This document shows, in pieces, positions 36,192 through 47,937 of a stretch of DNA of 64,000 bases. Under the pieces are notes generated by a model. That model saw nothing but the letters and a program-made list of their open reading frames with translations. It had not been told where the DNA came from and made no database searches. Position 1 is the stretch's first letter, and every line of letters begins with the position of its first letter. Position numbers and translations under genes: made by a program. Source of the DNA: Amblyomma americanum. Its lineage: Eukaryota; Arthropoda; Arachnida; Ixodida; Ixodidae. The DNA lies in assembly GCF_052857255.1 (NCBI RefSeq), contig NC_135500.1, forward strand, positions 49,192,272-49,256,271, in the 5' to 3' direction.

Positions 36192-39100
36192 CGATTTTAC
36201 AAGTCGTCGAAGAGTAGACGAGAGAAAGCTGTTAACTTTTTCTCTCAGAACTGCGCTAAAACTTGAATTCCGGCTCAAAACAACGGGATACATCGTTTTA
36301 GATCGAAACTAGCGAGATCCACGAACATCGATTTTACAAGTCCAAGTCGTCGAAGAGTAGACGAGAGAGAGCTGTAAACGTTTTCTCTCAGAACTGCTCG
36401 AAAACTTGTATACCGGCTCAAAACAACGGGATACATCGTTTTAGATCGAAACTAGCGAGATTTACGCACTACGATTTTACAAGTCGTCGAAGAGTAGACG
36501 AGAGAAAGCTGTAAACGTTTTCTCTCAGAACTGCGCGAAAACTTGAATTCCGGCTCAAAACAACGGGATACATCGTTTTAGATCGAAACTAGCGAGATTC
36601 ACGAACATCGATTTTACAAGTCGTCGAAGAGTAGACGAGAGAGAGCTGTTAACTTTTTCTCTCAGAACTGAGCGAAAACTTGAATTCCGGCTCAAAACAA
36701 CGGGATACATCGTTTTAGATCAAAACTAGCGAGATTTACGTACTTCGATTTTACAAGTCGTCGAAGAGTAGACGAGAGAAAGCTGTAAACTTTTTCTCTC
36801 TGAACTGCGCGAAAACTTTTATTCTGGCTCTAAACAACGGGATACATTGTTTTAGATCGAAACTAGCAAAATTCACGAACATCGATTTTACAAGTCGTCG
36901 AAGAGTAGACAAGAGAAAGGTGTAACCATTTTCTTTCAGAACTGCGCGAAAACTTTTATTCCGGCTAAAAACAACGAGATACATCGTTTTAGATCAAAAC
37001 TAGCGAGATTTACGTACTTGCATTTTACAAGTCGTCGAAGAGTAGACGAGAGAAAGCTGTAAACTTTTTCTCTCAGAACTGCGCGAAAACTTCTATTCCG
37101 GCTCAAACAACGGGATACATTGTTTTAGATCGAAACTAGCAAAATTCACGAACATCGATTTTACAAGTCGTCGAAGAGTAGACAAGACAAAGGTGTAAAC
37201 ATTTTCTCTCAGAACTGCGCAAAACTTGTATTCCGACTAAAAGCAACGAGATACATCGTTTTAGATCAAAACTAGCGAGATTCACGAAGATCGATTTTAC
37301 AAGTCGTCGAAGAGTAGACGAGAGAGAGCTGTAAACGTTTTCTCTCAGAACTGCGCGAAAACTTGTATTCCACCTAAAAACAACGGGATACATCGTTTTA
37401 GATCGAAACTAGCTTGATTTACGCACTTCGATTTTACAAGTCGTCGAAGAGTAGACGAGGGAAAGCTATAAGCTTTTTCTCTCAGAACTGCGCGAAAACG
37501 TATTCCGGCTCAAAACAACGGGATACATCGTTTTAGATCGAAACTAGAGAGATTCAAGATCATAGATTTTACAAGTCGACAAAGGGTAGACGAGCGAAAG
37601 CTGTAAACGTTCTCTCAGAACTGCGCGAAAACTTGTATTCCGGCTCAAAACCACGGGATACATCGTTTTAGATCAAAACGAGCGAGATTTACGCACTTCG
37701 ATTTTACAAGTGGTCAAAGAGTAGACGAGAGAAAGCTGTTAACTTTTTCTCTCAGAACTGAGCGAAAACTTGTATTCCGACTCAAAACAACGGGATACAT
37801 TGTTGTAGATCGAAACTAGCAAAATTCACGAACATCGATTTTACAAGTCGTCGAAGAGTAGACAAGAGAAAGGTGTAAACATTTTCTTTCAGAACTGCGC
37901 AAAACTTGTATTCCGACTAAAAGCAACGAGATAGATCGTTTTAGATCAAAACTAGCGAGATTTACATACTTTGATTTTACAAGTCGTCGAAGAGTAGACG
38001 AGAGAGAGCTGTAAACTTTTTCTCTCAGAACTGCGCCAAAACTTGTATTCCGGCTGAAAATAACGGGATACATCGTTTTAGATCGAAACTAGCGAGATTC
38101 ACGAACATCGATTTTACAAGTCGTCGAAGAGTAGACAAGAGAAAGGTGTAACCATTTTCTTTCAGAACTGCGCGAAAACTTGTATTCCGGCTAAAAACAA
38201 CGAGATAAATCGTTTTAGATCAAAACTAGCGAGATTTACGTACTTGCATTTTACAAGTCGTCGAAGAGTAGACGAGAGAAAGCTGTAAACTTTTTCTCTC
38301 AGAACTGCGCGAAAACTTCTATTCCGGCTCAAACAACGGGATACATTGTTTTAGATCGAAACTAGCAAAATTCACGAACATCGATTTTACAAGTCGTCGA
38401 AGAGTAGACATGAGAAAGGTGTAAACATTTTCTCTCAGAACTGCGCAAAACTTGTATTCCGACTAAAAGCAACGAGATACATCGTTTTAGATCAAAACTA
38501 GCGAGATTCACGAACATCGATTTTACAAGTCGTCGAAGAGTAGACGAGAGAGAGCTGTAAACGTTTTCTTTCAGAACTGCGCGAAAACTTGTATTCCGGC
38601 TCAAAACAACGAGATACATCGTTTTAGATCAAAACGAGCGAGATTTACGCACTTCGATTTTACAAGTGGTCAAAGAGTAGACGAGAGAAAGCTGTTACCT
38701 TTTTCTCTCAGAACTGAGCGAAAACTTGTATTCCGGCTCAAAACAACGGGATACATTGTTGTAGATCGAAACTAGCAAAATTCACGAACATCGATTTTAC
38801 AAGTCGTCGAAGAGTAGACAAGAGAAAGGTGTAAACATTTTCTTTCAGAACTGCGCAAAACTTGTATTCCGACTAAAAGCAACGAGATAGATCGTTTTAG
38901 ATCAAAACTAGCGAGATTTACATACTTTGATTTTACAAGTCGTCGAAGAGTAGACGAGAGAGAGCTGTAAACTTTTTCTCTCAGAACTGCGCCAAAACTT
39001 GTATTCCGGCTCAAAATAACGGGATACATCGTTTTAGATCGAAACTAGCGAGATTCACGAACATCGATTTTACAAGTCGTCGAAGAGTAGACAAGAGAAA

Positions 39101-41790
39101 GGTGTTACCATTTTCTTTCAGAACTGCGCGAAAACTTGTATTCCGGCTAAAAACAACGAGATAAATCGTTTTAGATCAAAACTAGCGAGATTTACGTACT
39201 TGCATTTTACAAGTCGTCGAAGAGTAGACGAGAGAAAGCTGTAAACTTTTTCTCTCAGAACTGCGCGAAAACTTCTATTCCGGCTCAAACAACGGGATAC
39301 ATTGTTTTAGATCGAAACTAGCAAAATTCACGAACATCGATTTTACAAGTCGTCGAAGAGTAGACAAGAGAAAGGTGTAAACATTTTCTCTCAGAACTGC
39401 GCAAAACTTGTATTCCGACTAAAAGCAACGAGATACATCGTTTTAGATCAAAACTAGCGAGATTCACGAACATCGATTTTACAAGTCGTCGAAGAGTAGA
39501 CGAGAGAGAGCTGTAAAAGTTTTCTCTCAGAACTGCGCGAAAACTTGTATTCCACCTAAAAACAACGGGATACATCGTTTTAGATCGAAACTAGCTTGAT
39601 TTACGCACTTCGATTTTACAAGTCGTCGAAGAGTAGACGAGGGAAAGCTATAAGCTTTTTCTCTCAGAACTGCGCGAAAACTTGTATTCCGGCTCAAAAC
39701 CACGGGATACATCGTTTTAGATCAAAACGAGCGAGATTTACGCACTTCAATTTTACAAGTGGTCAAAGAGTAGACGAGAGAAAGCTGTTAACTTTTTCTC
39801 TCAGAACTGAGCGAAAACTTGTATTCCGGCTCAAAACAGCGGGATACATTGTTGTAGATCGAAACTAGCAAAATTCACGAACATCGATTTTACAAGTCGT
39901 CGAAGAGTAGACAAGAGAAAGGTGTAAACATTTTCTTTCAGAACTGCGCAAAACTTGTATTCCGACTGAAAGCAACGAGATAGATCGTTTTAGATCAAAA
40001 CTAGCGAGATTTACATACTTTGATTTTACAAGTCGTCGAAGAGTTGACGAGAGAGAGCTGTAAACTTTTTCTCTCAGAACTGCGCCAAAACTTGTATTCC
40101 GGCTCAAAATAACGGGATACATCGTTTTAGATCGAAACTAGCGAGATTCACGAACATCGATTTTAGAAGTCGCCGAAGAGTAGACGAGAGAAAGGTTTAA
40201 GCTTTTTCTTTCAGAACTGCGCGAAAACTTGTATTCCGGCTCAAAACAACGGGATACATCGTTTTAGATAGAAACTAGCGAGATTTACGCAATTCGATAT
40301 TACATGTCGTCGAAAAGTAGACGAGAGAAGGCTGTAAGCTTTTTCTCTCAGAACTGCGCGAAAACTTGAATTCCGGCTCAAAACAACGGGATGCATCGAT
40401 TTAGATCGAAACTAGCGAGATTTACGCACTTCGATTTTACAAGTCGTGGAAGAGTAGACGAGAGAAAGCTGTAAACGTTTCTCTCAGAACTGCGCGAAAA
40501 CTTGAATTCCGGCTCAAAACAACAGGATACATCGTTTTAGATCAAAACTAGCGAGATTCACGAACATCGATTTTACAAGTCGTCGAAGAGTAGACGAGAG
40601 AGAGCTGTAAACGTTTTCTCTCAGAACTGCGCGAAAACTTGAATTCCGGCTCAAAACAACGGGATACATCGTTTTAGATCGAAACTAGAGAGATTCAGGA
40701 TCATAGATTTTACAAGTCGACAAAGGGTAGACGAGAGAAAGCTGTAAACTTTCTCTCAGAACTGCGCGAAAACTTGTATTCCGGCTCAAAACCACGGGAT
40801 ACATCGTTTTAGATCAAAAGGAGCGAGATTTACGCACTTCGATTTCACAAGTGGTCAAAGAGTAGACGAGAGAAAGCTGTTAACTTTTTCTCTCAGAACT
40901 GAGCGAAAACTTGTATTCCGGCTAAAAACAACGAGATACATCGTTTTAGATTAAAAGTAGCGAGATTTACGTACTTCGATTTTACAAGTCGTCGAAGAGT
41001 AGACGAGAGATAGCTGTAAACGTTTTCTCTCAGAACTGCGCAAAAACTTGAATTTCGGCTCAAAACAACGGAATACATCGTTTTAGATCGAAAGTAGAGA
41101 GATTCACGAACATAGATTTTACAAGTCGTCTAAGGGTAGACGAGAGTAGGCTGTAAACTTTCTCTCAGAACTGCGCGAAAACTTCTATTCTGGCTCAAAC
41201 AACGGGATACATTGTTTTAGATCGAAACTAGCAAAATTCACGAACATCGATTTTACAAGTCGTCGAAGAGTAGACAAGAGAAAGGTGTAAACATTTTCTC
41301 TCAGAACTGCGCAAAACTTGTATTCCGACTAAAAGCAACGAGATACATCGTTTTAGATCAAAACTAGCGAGATTCACGAACATCGATTTTACAAGTCGTC
41401 GAAGAGTAGACGAGAGAGAGCTGTAAACGTTTTCTCTCAGAACTGCGCGAAAACTTGTATTCCACCTAAAAACAACGGGATACATCGTTTTAGATCGAAA
41501 CTAGCTTGATTTACGCACTTCGATTTTACAAGTCGTCGAAGAGTAGACGAGAGAAAGCTATAAGCTTTTTCTCTCAGAACTGCGCGAAAACGTATTCCGG
41601 CTCAAAACAACGGGATACATCGTTTTAGATCGAAACTAGAGAGATTCAGGAACATAGATTTTACAAGTCGACAAAGGGTAGACGAGCGAAAGCTGTAAAC
41701 TTTCTCTCTGAACTGCGCGAAAACTTGTATTCCGGCTCAAAACCACGGGATACATCGTTTTACATCAAAACGAGCGAGATTTACGCACTT
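36192..41790 (+). repeat. HOR-A copy 8 (41 monomers, 5599 bp, carries a B-family island)
   Basis: M1 to M32 are complete (36192-40567). M33 to M39 are replaced by five monomers of the B family, after which M40 to M43 follow (41248-41790). With copy 9 it shares CGAGAGAAAG in M5 (copies 1-3, 5 and 7 have CGGGAGAAAG) and CTTTTATTCCGGC in M6, so copies 8 and 9 are sisters. Confidence 0.9.
40568..41247 (+). repeat. B-family island in copy 8 (5 monomers)
   Basis: Units start at 40568, 40705, 40840, 40977 and 41114. The first is a B1/B2 hybrid (GAGAGAGCTG at the front, ACTAGAGAGATTCAGGATC at the end). Then come B3 (AAAGGAGCG), B4 (TTTCACAAGTGGTC with GATTAAAAGTAGCG) and B5 (GAGATAGCTG with ACGGAATACATCG). 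The last starts as B6 (GTCGTCTAAGGGTAG, GAGAGTAGGC) and ends as M39 (CTTCTATTCTGG). Both edges are thus inside monomers and in phase. Confidence 0.85.
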
Positions 41791-44700
41791 CGATTTTACA
41801 AGTCGTCGAAGAGTAGACGAGAGAAAGCTGTTAACTTTTTCTCTCAGAACTGCGCTAAAACTTGAATTCCGGCTCAAAACAACGGGATACATCGTTTTAG
41901 ATCGAAACTAGCGAGATCCACGAACATCGATTTTACAAGTCCAAGTCGTCGAAGAGTAGACGAGAGAGAGCTGTAAACGTTTTCTCTCAGAACTGCTCGA
42001 AAACTTGTATTCCGGCTCAAAACAACGGGATACATCGTTTTAGATCGAAACTAGCGAGATTTACGCACTACGATTTTACAAGTCGTCGAAGAGTAGACGA
42101 GAGAAAGCTGTAAACGTTTTCTCTCAGAACTGCGCGAAAACTTGAATTCCGGCTCAAAACAACGGGATACATCGTTTTAGATCGAAACTAGCGAGATTCA
42201 CGAACATCGATTTTACAAGTCGTCGAAGAGTAGACGAGAGAGAGCTGTTAACTTTTTCTCTCAGAACTGAGCGAAAACTTGAATTCCGGCTCAAAACAAC
42301 GGGATACATCGTTTTAGATCAAAACTAGCGAGATTTACGTACTTCGATTTTACAAGTCGTCGAAGAGTAGACGAGAGAAAGCTGTAAACTTTTTCTCTCT
42401 GAACTGCGCGAAAACTTTTATTCTGGCTCTAAACAACGGGATACATTGTTTTAGATCGAAACTAGCAAAATTCACGAACATCGATTTTACAAGTCGTCGA
42501 AGAGTAGACAAGAGAAAGGTGTAACCATTTTCTTTCAGAACTGCGCGAAAACTTTTATTCCGGCTAAAAACAACGAGATACATCGTTTTAGATCAAAACT
42601 AGCGAGATTTACGTACTTGCATTTTACAAGTCGTCGAAGAGTAGACGAGAGAAAGCTGTAAACTTTTTCTCTCAGAACTGCGCGAAAACTTCTATTCCGG
42701 CTCAAACAACGGGATACATTGTTTTAGATCGAAACTAGCAAAATTCACGAACATCGATTTTACAAGTCGTCGAAGAGTAGACAAGACAAAGGTGTAAACA
42801 TTTTCTCTCAGAACTGCGCAAAACTTGTATTCCGACTAAAAGCAACGAGATACATCGTTTTAGATCAAAACTAGCGAGATTCACGAACATCGATTTTACA
42901 AGTCGTCGAAGAGTAGACGAGAGAGAGCTGTAAACGTTTTCTCTCAGAACTGCGCGAAAACTTGTATTCCACCTAAAAACAACGGGATACATCGTTTTAG
43001 ATCGAAACTAGCTTGATTTACGCACTTCGATTTTACAAGTCGTCGAAGAGTAGACGAGGGAAAGCTATAAGCTTTTTCTCTCAGAACTGCGCGAAAACGT
43101 ATTCCGGCTCAAAACAACGGGATACATCGTTTTAGATCGAAACTAGAGAGATTCAAGATCATAGATTTTACAAGTCGACAAAGGGTAGACGAGCGAAAGC
43201 TGTAAACTTTCTCTCAGAACTGCGCGAAAACTTGTATTCCGGCTCAAAACCATGGGATACATCGTTTTAGATCAAAACGAGCGAGATTTACGCACTTCGA
43301 TTTTACAAGTGGTCAAAGAGTAGACGAGAGAAAGCTGTTAACTTTTTCTCTCAGAACTGAGCGAAAACTTGTATTCCGGCTCAAAACAAGGGGACATTGT
43401 TGTAGATCGAAACTAGCAAAATTCACGAACATCGATTTTACAAGTCGTCGAAGAGTAGACAAGAGAAAGGTGTAAACATTTTCTTTCAGAACTGCGCAAA
43501 ACTTGTATTCCGACTAAAAGCAACGAGATAGATCGTTTTAGATCAAAACTAGCGAGATTTACATACTTTGATTTTACAAGTCGTCGAAGAGTAGACGAGA
43601 GAGAGCTGTAAACTTTTTCTCTCAGAACTGCGCCAAAACTTGTATTCCGGCTCAAAATAACGGGATACATCGTTTTAGATCGAAACTAGCGAGATTCACG
43701 AACATCGATTTTACAAGTCGTCGAAGAGTAGACAAGAGAAAGGTGTAACCATTTTCTTTCAGAACTGCGCGAAAACTTGTATTCCGGCTAAAAACAACGA
43801 GATAAATCGTTTTAGATCAAAACTAGCGAGATTTACGTACTTGCATTTTACAAGTCGTCGAAGAGTAGACGAGAGAAAGCTGTAAACTTTTTCTCTCAGA
43901 ACTGCGCGAAAACTTCTATTCCGGCTCAAACAACGGGATACATTGTTTTAGATCGAAACTAGCAAAATTCACGAACATCGATTTTACAAGTCGTCGAAGA
44001 GTAGACAAGAGAAAGGTGTAAACATTTTCTCTCAGAACTGCGCAAAACTTGTATTCCGACTAAAAGCAACGAGATACATCGTTTTAGATCAAAACTAGCG
44101 AGATTCACGAACATCGATTTTACAAGTCGTCGAAGAGTAGACGAGAGAGAGCTGTAAACGTTTTCTCTCAGAACTGCGCGAAAACTTGTATTCCACCTAA
44201 AAACAACGGGATACATCATTTTAGATCGAAACTAGCTTGATTTACGCACTTCGATTTTACAAGTCGTCGAAGAGTAGACGAGGGAAAGCTATAAGCTTTT
44301 TCTCTCAGAACTGCGCGAAAACTTGTATTCCGGCTCAAAACCACGGGATACATCGTTTTAGATCAAAACGAGCGAGATTTACGCACTTCAATTTTACAAG
44401 TGGTCAAAGAGTAGACGAGAGAAAGCTGTTAACTTTTTCTCTCAGAACTGAGCGAAAACTTGTATTCCGGCTCAAAACAGCGGGATACATTGTTGTAGAT
44501 CGAAACTAGCAAAATTCACGAACATCGATTTTACAAGTCGTCGAAGAGTAGACAAGAGAAAGGTGTAAACATTTTCTTTCAGAACTGCGCAAAACTTGTA
44601 TTCCGACTGAAAGCAACGAGATAGATCGTTTTAGATCAAAACTAGCGAGATTTACATACTTTGATTTTACAAGTCGTCGAAGAGTAGACGAGAGAGAGCT

Positions 44701-47116
44701 GTAAACATTTTCTCTCAGAACTGCGCCAAAACTTGTATTCCGGCTCAAAATAACGGGATACATCGTTTTAGATCGAAACTAGCGAGATTCACGAACATCG
44801 ATTTTAGAAGTCGCCGAAGAGTAGACGAGAGAAAGGTTTAAGCTTTTTCTTTCAGAACTGCGCGAAAACTTGTATTCCGGCTCAAAACAACGGGATACAT
44901 CGTTTTAGATAGAAACTAGCGAGATTTACGCAATTCGATATTACATGTCGTCGAAAAGTAGACGAGAGAAGGCTGTAAGCTTTTTCTCTCAGAACTGCGC
45001 GAAAACTTGAATTCCGGCTCAAAACAACGGGATGCATCGATTTAGATCGAAACTAGCGAGATTTACGCACTTCGATTTTACAAGTCGTGGAAGAGTAGAC
45101 GAGAGAAAGCTGTAAACGTTTCTCTCAGAACTGCGCGAAAACTTGAATTCCGGCTCAAAACAACAGGATACATCGTTTTAGATCAAAACTAGCGAGATTC
45201 ACGAACATCGATTTTACAAGTCGTCGAAGAGTAGACGAGAGAGAGCTGTAAACGTTTTCTCTCAGAACTGCGCGAAAACTTGTATTCCGGCTAAAAACAA
45301 CGGGATACATCGTTTTAGATCGAAACTAGCTAGATTTACGCACTTCGATTTTACAAGTCGTCGAAGAGTAGACGAGAGAAAGCTATAAGCTTTTTCTCTC
45401 AGAACTGCGCGAAAACTTGAATTCCGGCTCAAAACAACGGGATACATCGTTTTAGATCGAAACTAGAGAGATTCAGGATCATAGATTTTACAAGTCGACA
45501 AAGGGTAGACGAGAGAAAGCTGTAAACTTTCTCTCAGAACTGCGCGAAAACTTGTATTCCGGCTCAAAACCACGGGATACATCGTTTTAGATCAAAAGGA
45601 GCGAGATTTACGCACTTCGATTTCACAAGTGGTCAAAGAGTAGACGAGAGAAAGCTGTTAACTTTTTCTCTCAGAACTGAGCGAAAACTTGTATTCCGGC
45701 TAAAAACAACGAGATACATCGTTTTAGATTAAAAGTAGCGAGATTTACGTACTTCGATTTTACAAGTCGTCGAAGAGTAGACGAGAGATAGCTGTAAACG
45801 TTTTCTCTCAGAACTGCGCAAAAACTTGAATTTCGGCTCAAAACAACGGAATACATCGTTTTAGATCGAAAGTAGAGAGATTCACGAACATAAATTTTAC
45901 AAGTCGTCTAAGGGTAGACGAGAGTAGGCTGTAAACTTTCTCTCAGAACTGCGCGAAAACTTGTATTCCGGCTCAAAACAACGGGATACATCGTTTTAGA
46001 TCGAAACAAGCGAGATTTACGCACTTCGATTTTAGAAGTCGTCGAAGAAGAGACGAGAGAAAGCTGTTAACTTTTTCTCTCAGAACTGCGCGTAAACTTG
46101 TATTCCGGCTCAAAACTACGGGATACATCGTTTTAGATTGAAACAAGCGCGATTTACGCACTTCGATTTTACAAGTCGTCGAAGAGTAGACGAGAGAAAG
46201 CTGTAAACTTTTTCTCTCTGAACTGCGCGAAAACTTTTATTCCGGCTCAAAACAACGGGATACATTGTTTTAGATCGAAACTAGCAAAATTCACGAACAT
46301 CGATTTTACAAGTCGTCGAAGAGTAGACAAGAGAAAGGTGTAAACATTTTCTTTCAGAACTGCGCGAAAACTTGTATTCCAGCTAAAAACAACGAGATAC
46401 ATCGTTTTAGATCAAAACTAGCGAGATTTACGTACTTGCATTTTACAAGTCGTCGAAGAGTAGACGAGAGAAAGCTGTAAACTTTTTCTCTCAGAACTGC
46501 GGGAAAACTTCTATTCTGGCTTAAACAACGGGATACATTGTTTTAGATCGAAACTAGCAAAATTCACGAACATCGATTTTACAAGTCGTCGAAGAGTAGA
46601 CAAGAGAAAGGTGTAAACATTTTCTCTCAGAACTGCGCAAAACTTGTATTCCGACTAAAAGCAACGAGATACATCGTTTTAGATCAAAACTGGCGAGATT
46701 CACGAACATCGATTTTACAAGTCGTCGAAGAGTAGACGAGAGAGAGCTGTAAACGTTTTCTCTCAGAACTGCGCGAAAACTTGTATTCCACCTAAAAACA
46801 ACGGGATACATCGTTTTAGATCGAAACTAGCTTGATTTACGCACTTCGATTTTACAAGTCGTCGAAGAGTAGACGAGAGAAAGCTATAAGCTTTTTCTCT
46901 CAGAACTGCGCGAAAACGTATTCCGGCTCAAAACAACGGGATACATCGTTTTAGATCGAAACTAGAGAGATTCAGGAACATAGATTTTACAAGTCGACAA
47001 AGGGTAGACGAGCGAAAGCTGTAAACTTTCTCTCAGAACTGCGCGAAAACTTGTATTCCGGCTCAAAACTACGGGATACATCGTTTTACATCAAAACGAG
47101 CGAGATTTACGCACTT
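41791..47116 (+). repeat. HOR-A copy 9 (39 monomers, 5326 bp, with full B block)
   Basis: The order is M1 to M12, M20 to M32, B1 to B9, then M39 to M43. M13 to M19 (956 bp, one unit of the nested 7-mer) are missing. M12, which meets M20 at 43433, has also lost two bases (AACAAGGGGACATTG). M33 to M38 are replaced by B1 to B9. M39 at 46438 carries private changes (GCGGGAAAAC, GGCTTAAAC). This is the last recognisable HOR-A copy. Confidence 0.9.
45209..46437 (+). repeat. Full B block, B1-B9 (9 monomers)
   Basis: Units start at 45209, 45346, 45483, 45618, 45755, 45892, 46027, 46164 and 46301. Several are versions of HOR-A monomers: B1 is M9-like, B2 M10-like, B3 M11-like, B4 M12-like at its start, B8 M5-like and B9 M6-like (with TTCCAGC). 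B5, B6 and B7 are the most distinct: B6 has GTCGTCTAAGGGTAG, and B7 has GAAGAAGAGACG and GCGCGTAAAC. This is the most complete version of the family and looks closest to the parent of HOR-B. Confidence 0.87.
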
Positions 47117-47937
47117 CGATTTTACAAGCCGTCGAAGAGTAGACGAGAGAAAGCTGTTAACTTTTTCTCTCAGAACTGCGCGAAAACTTGTATTCCACCT
47201 AAAAACAACGGGATACATCGTTTTAGATCGAAACTAGCTTGATTTACGCACTTCGATTTTACAAGTCGTCGAAGAGTAGACGAGGGAAAGCTATAAGCTT
47301 TTTCTCTCAGAACTGCGCGAAAACTTGTATTCCGGCTCAAAACCACGGGATACATCGTTTTAGATCAAAACGAGCGAGATTTACGCACTTCGATTTTACA
47401 AGTGGTCAAAGAGTAGACGAGAGAAAGCTGTTAACTTTTTCTCTCAGAACTGAGCGAAAACTTGTATTCCGGCTCAAAACAACGGGATACATTGTTGTAG
47501 ATCGAAACTAGCAAAATTCACGAACATCGATTTTACAAGTCGTCGAAGAGTAGACAAGAGAAAGGTGTAAACATTTTCTTTCAGAACTGCGCAAAACTTG
47601 TATTCCGACTGAAAGCAACGAGATAGATCGTTTTAGATCAAAACTAGCGAGATTTACATACTTTGATTTTACAAGTCGTCGAAGAGTAGACGAGAGAGAG
47701 CTGTAAACGTTTTCTCTCAGAACTGCGCGAAAACTTGTATTCCACCTAAAAACAACGGGATACATCGTTTTAGATCGAAACTAGCTGGATTTACGCACTT
47801 CGATTTTACAAGTCGTCGAAGAGTAGACGAGGGAAAGCTATAAGCTTTTTCTCTCAGAACTGCGCGAAAACTTGTATTCCGGCTCAAAACCACGGGATAC
47901 ATCGTTTTAGATCAAAACGAGCGAGATTTACGCACTT
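47117..47937 (+). repeat. Transition monomers between HOR-A and HOR-B
   Basis: Six monomers start at 47117, 47254, 47391, 47528, 47664 and 47801. The first is an M1/M25 hybrid (GTTAAC at the front, CCACCTAAAAAC and AGCTTG behind). Then come M26, M27 and M28, an M29/M25 hybrid (TTTGATTTTAC at the front, CCACCTAAAAAC behind) and M26 again. The four-monomer step of 547 bp from one M26 to the next is a small local duplication. From 47938 the regular 2050-bp unit begins. Confidence 0.85.
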
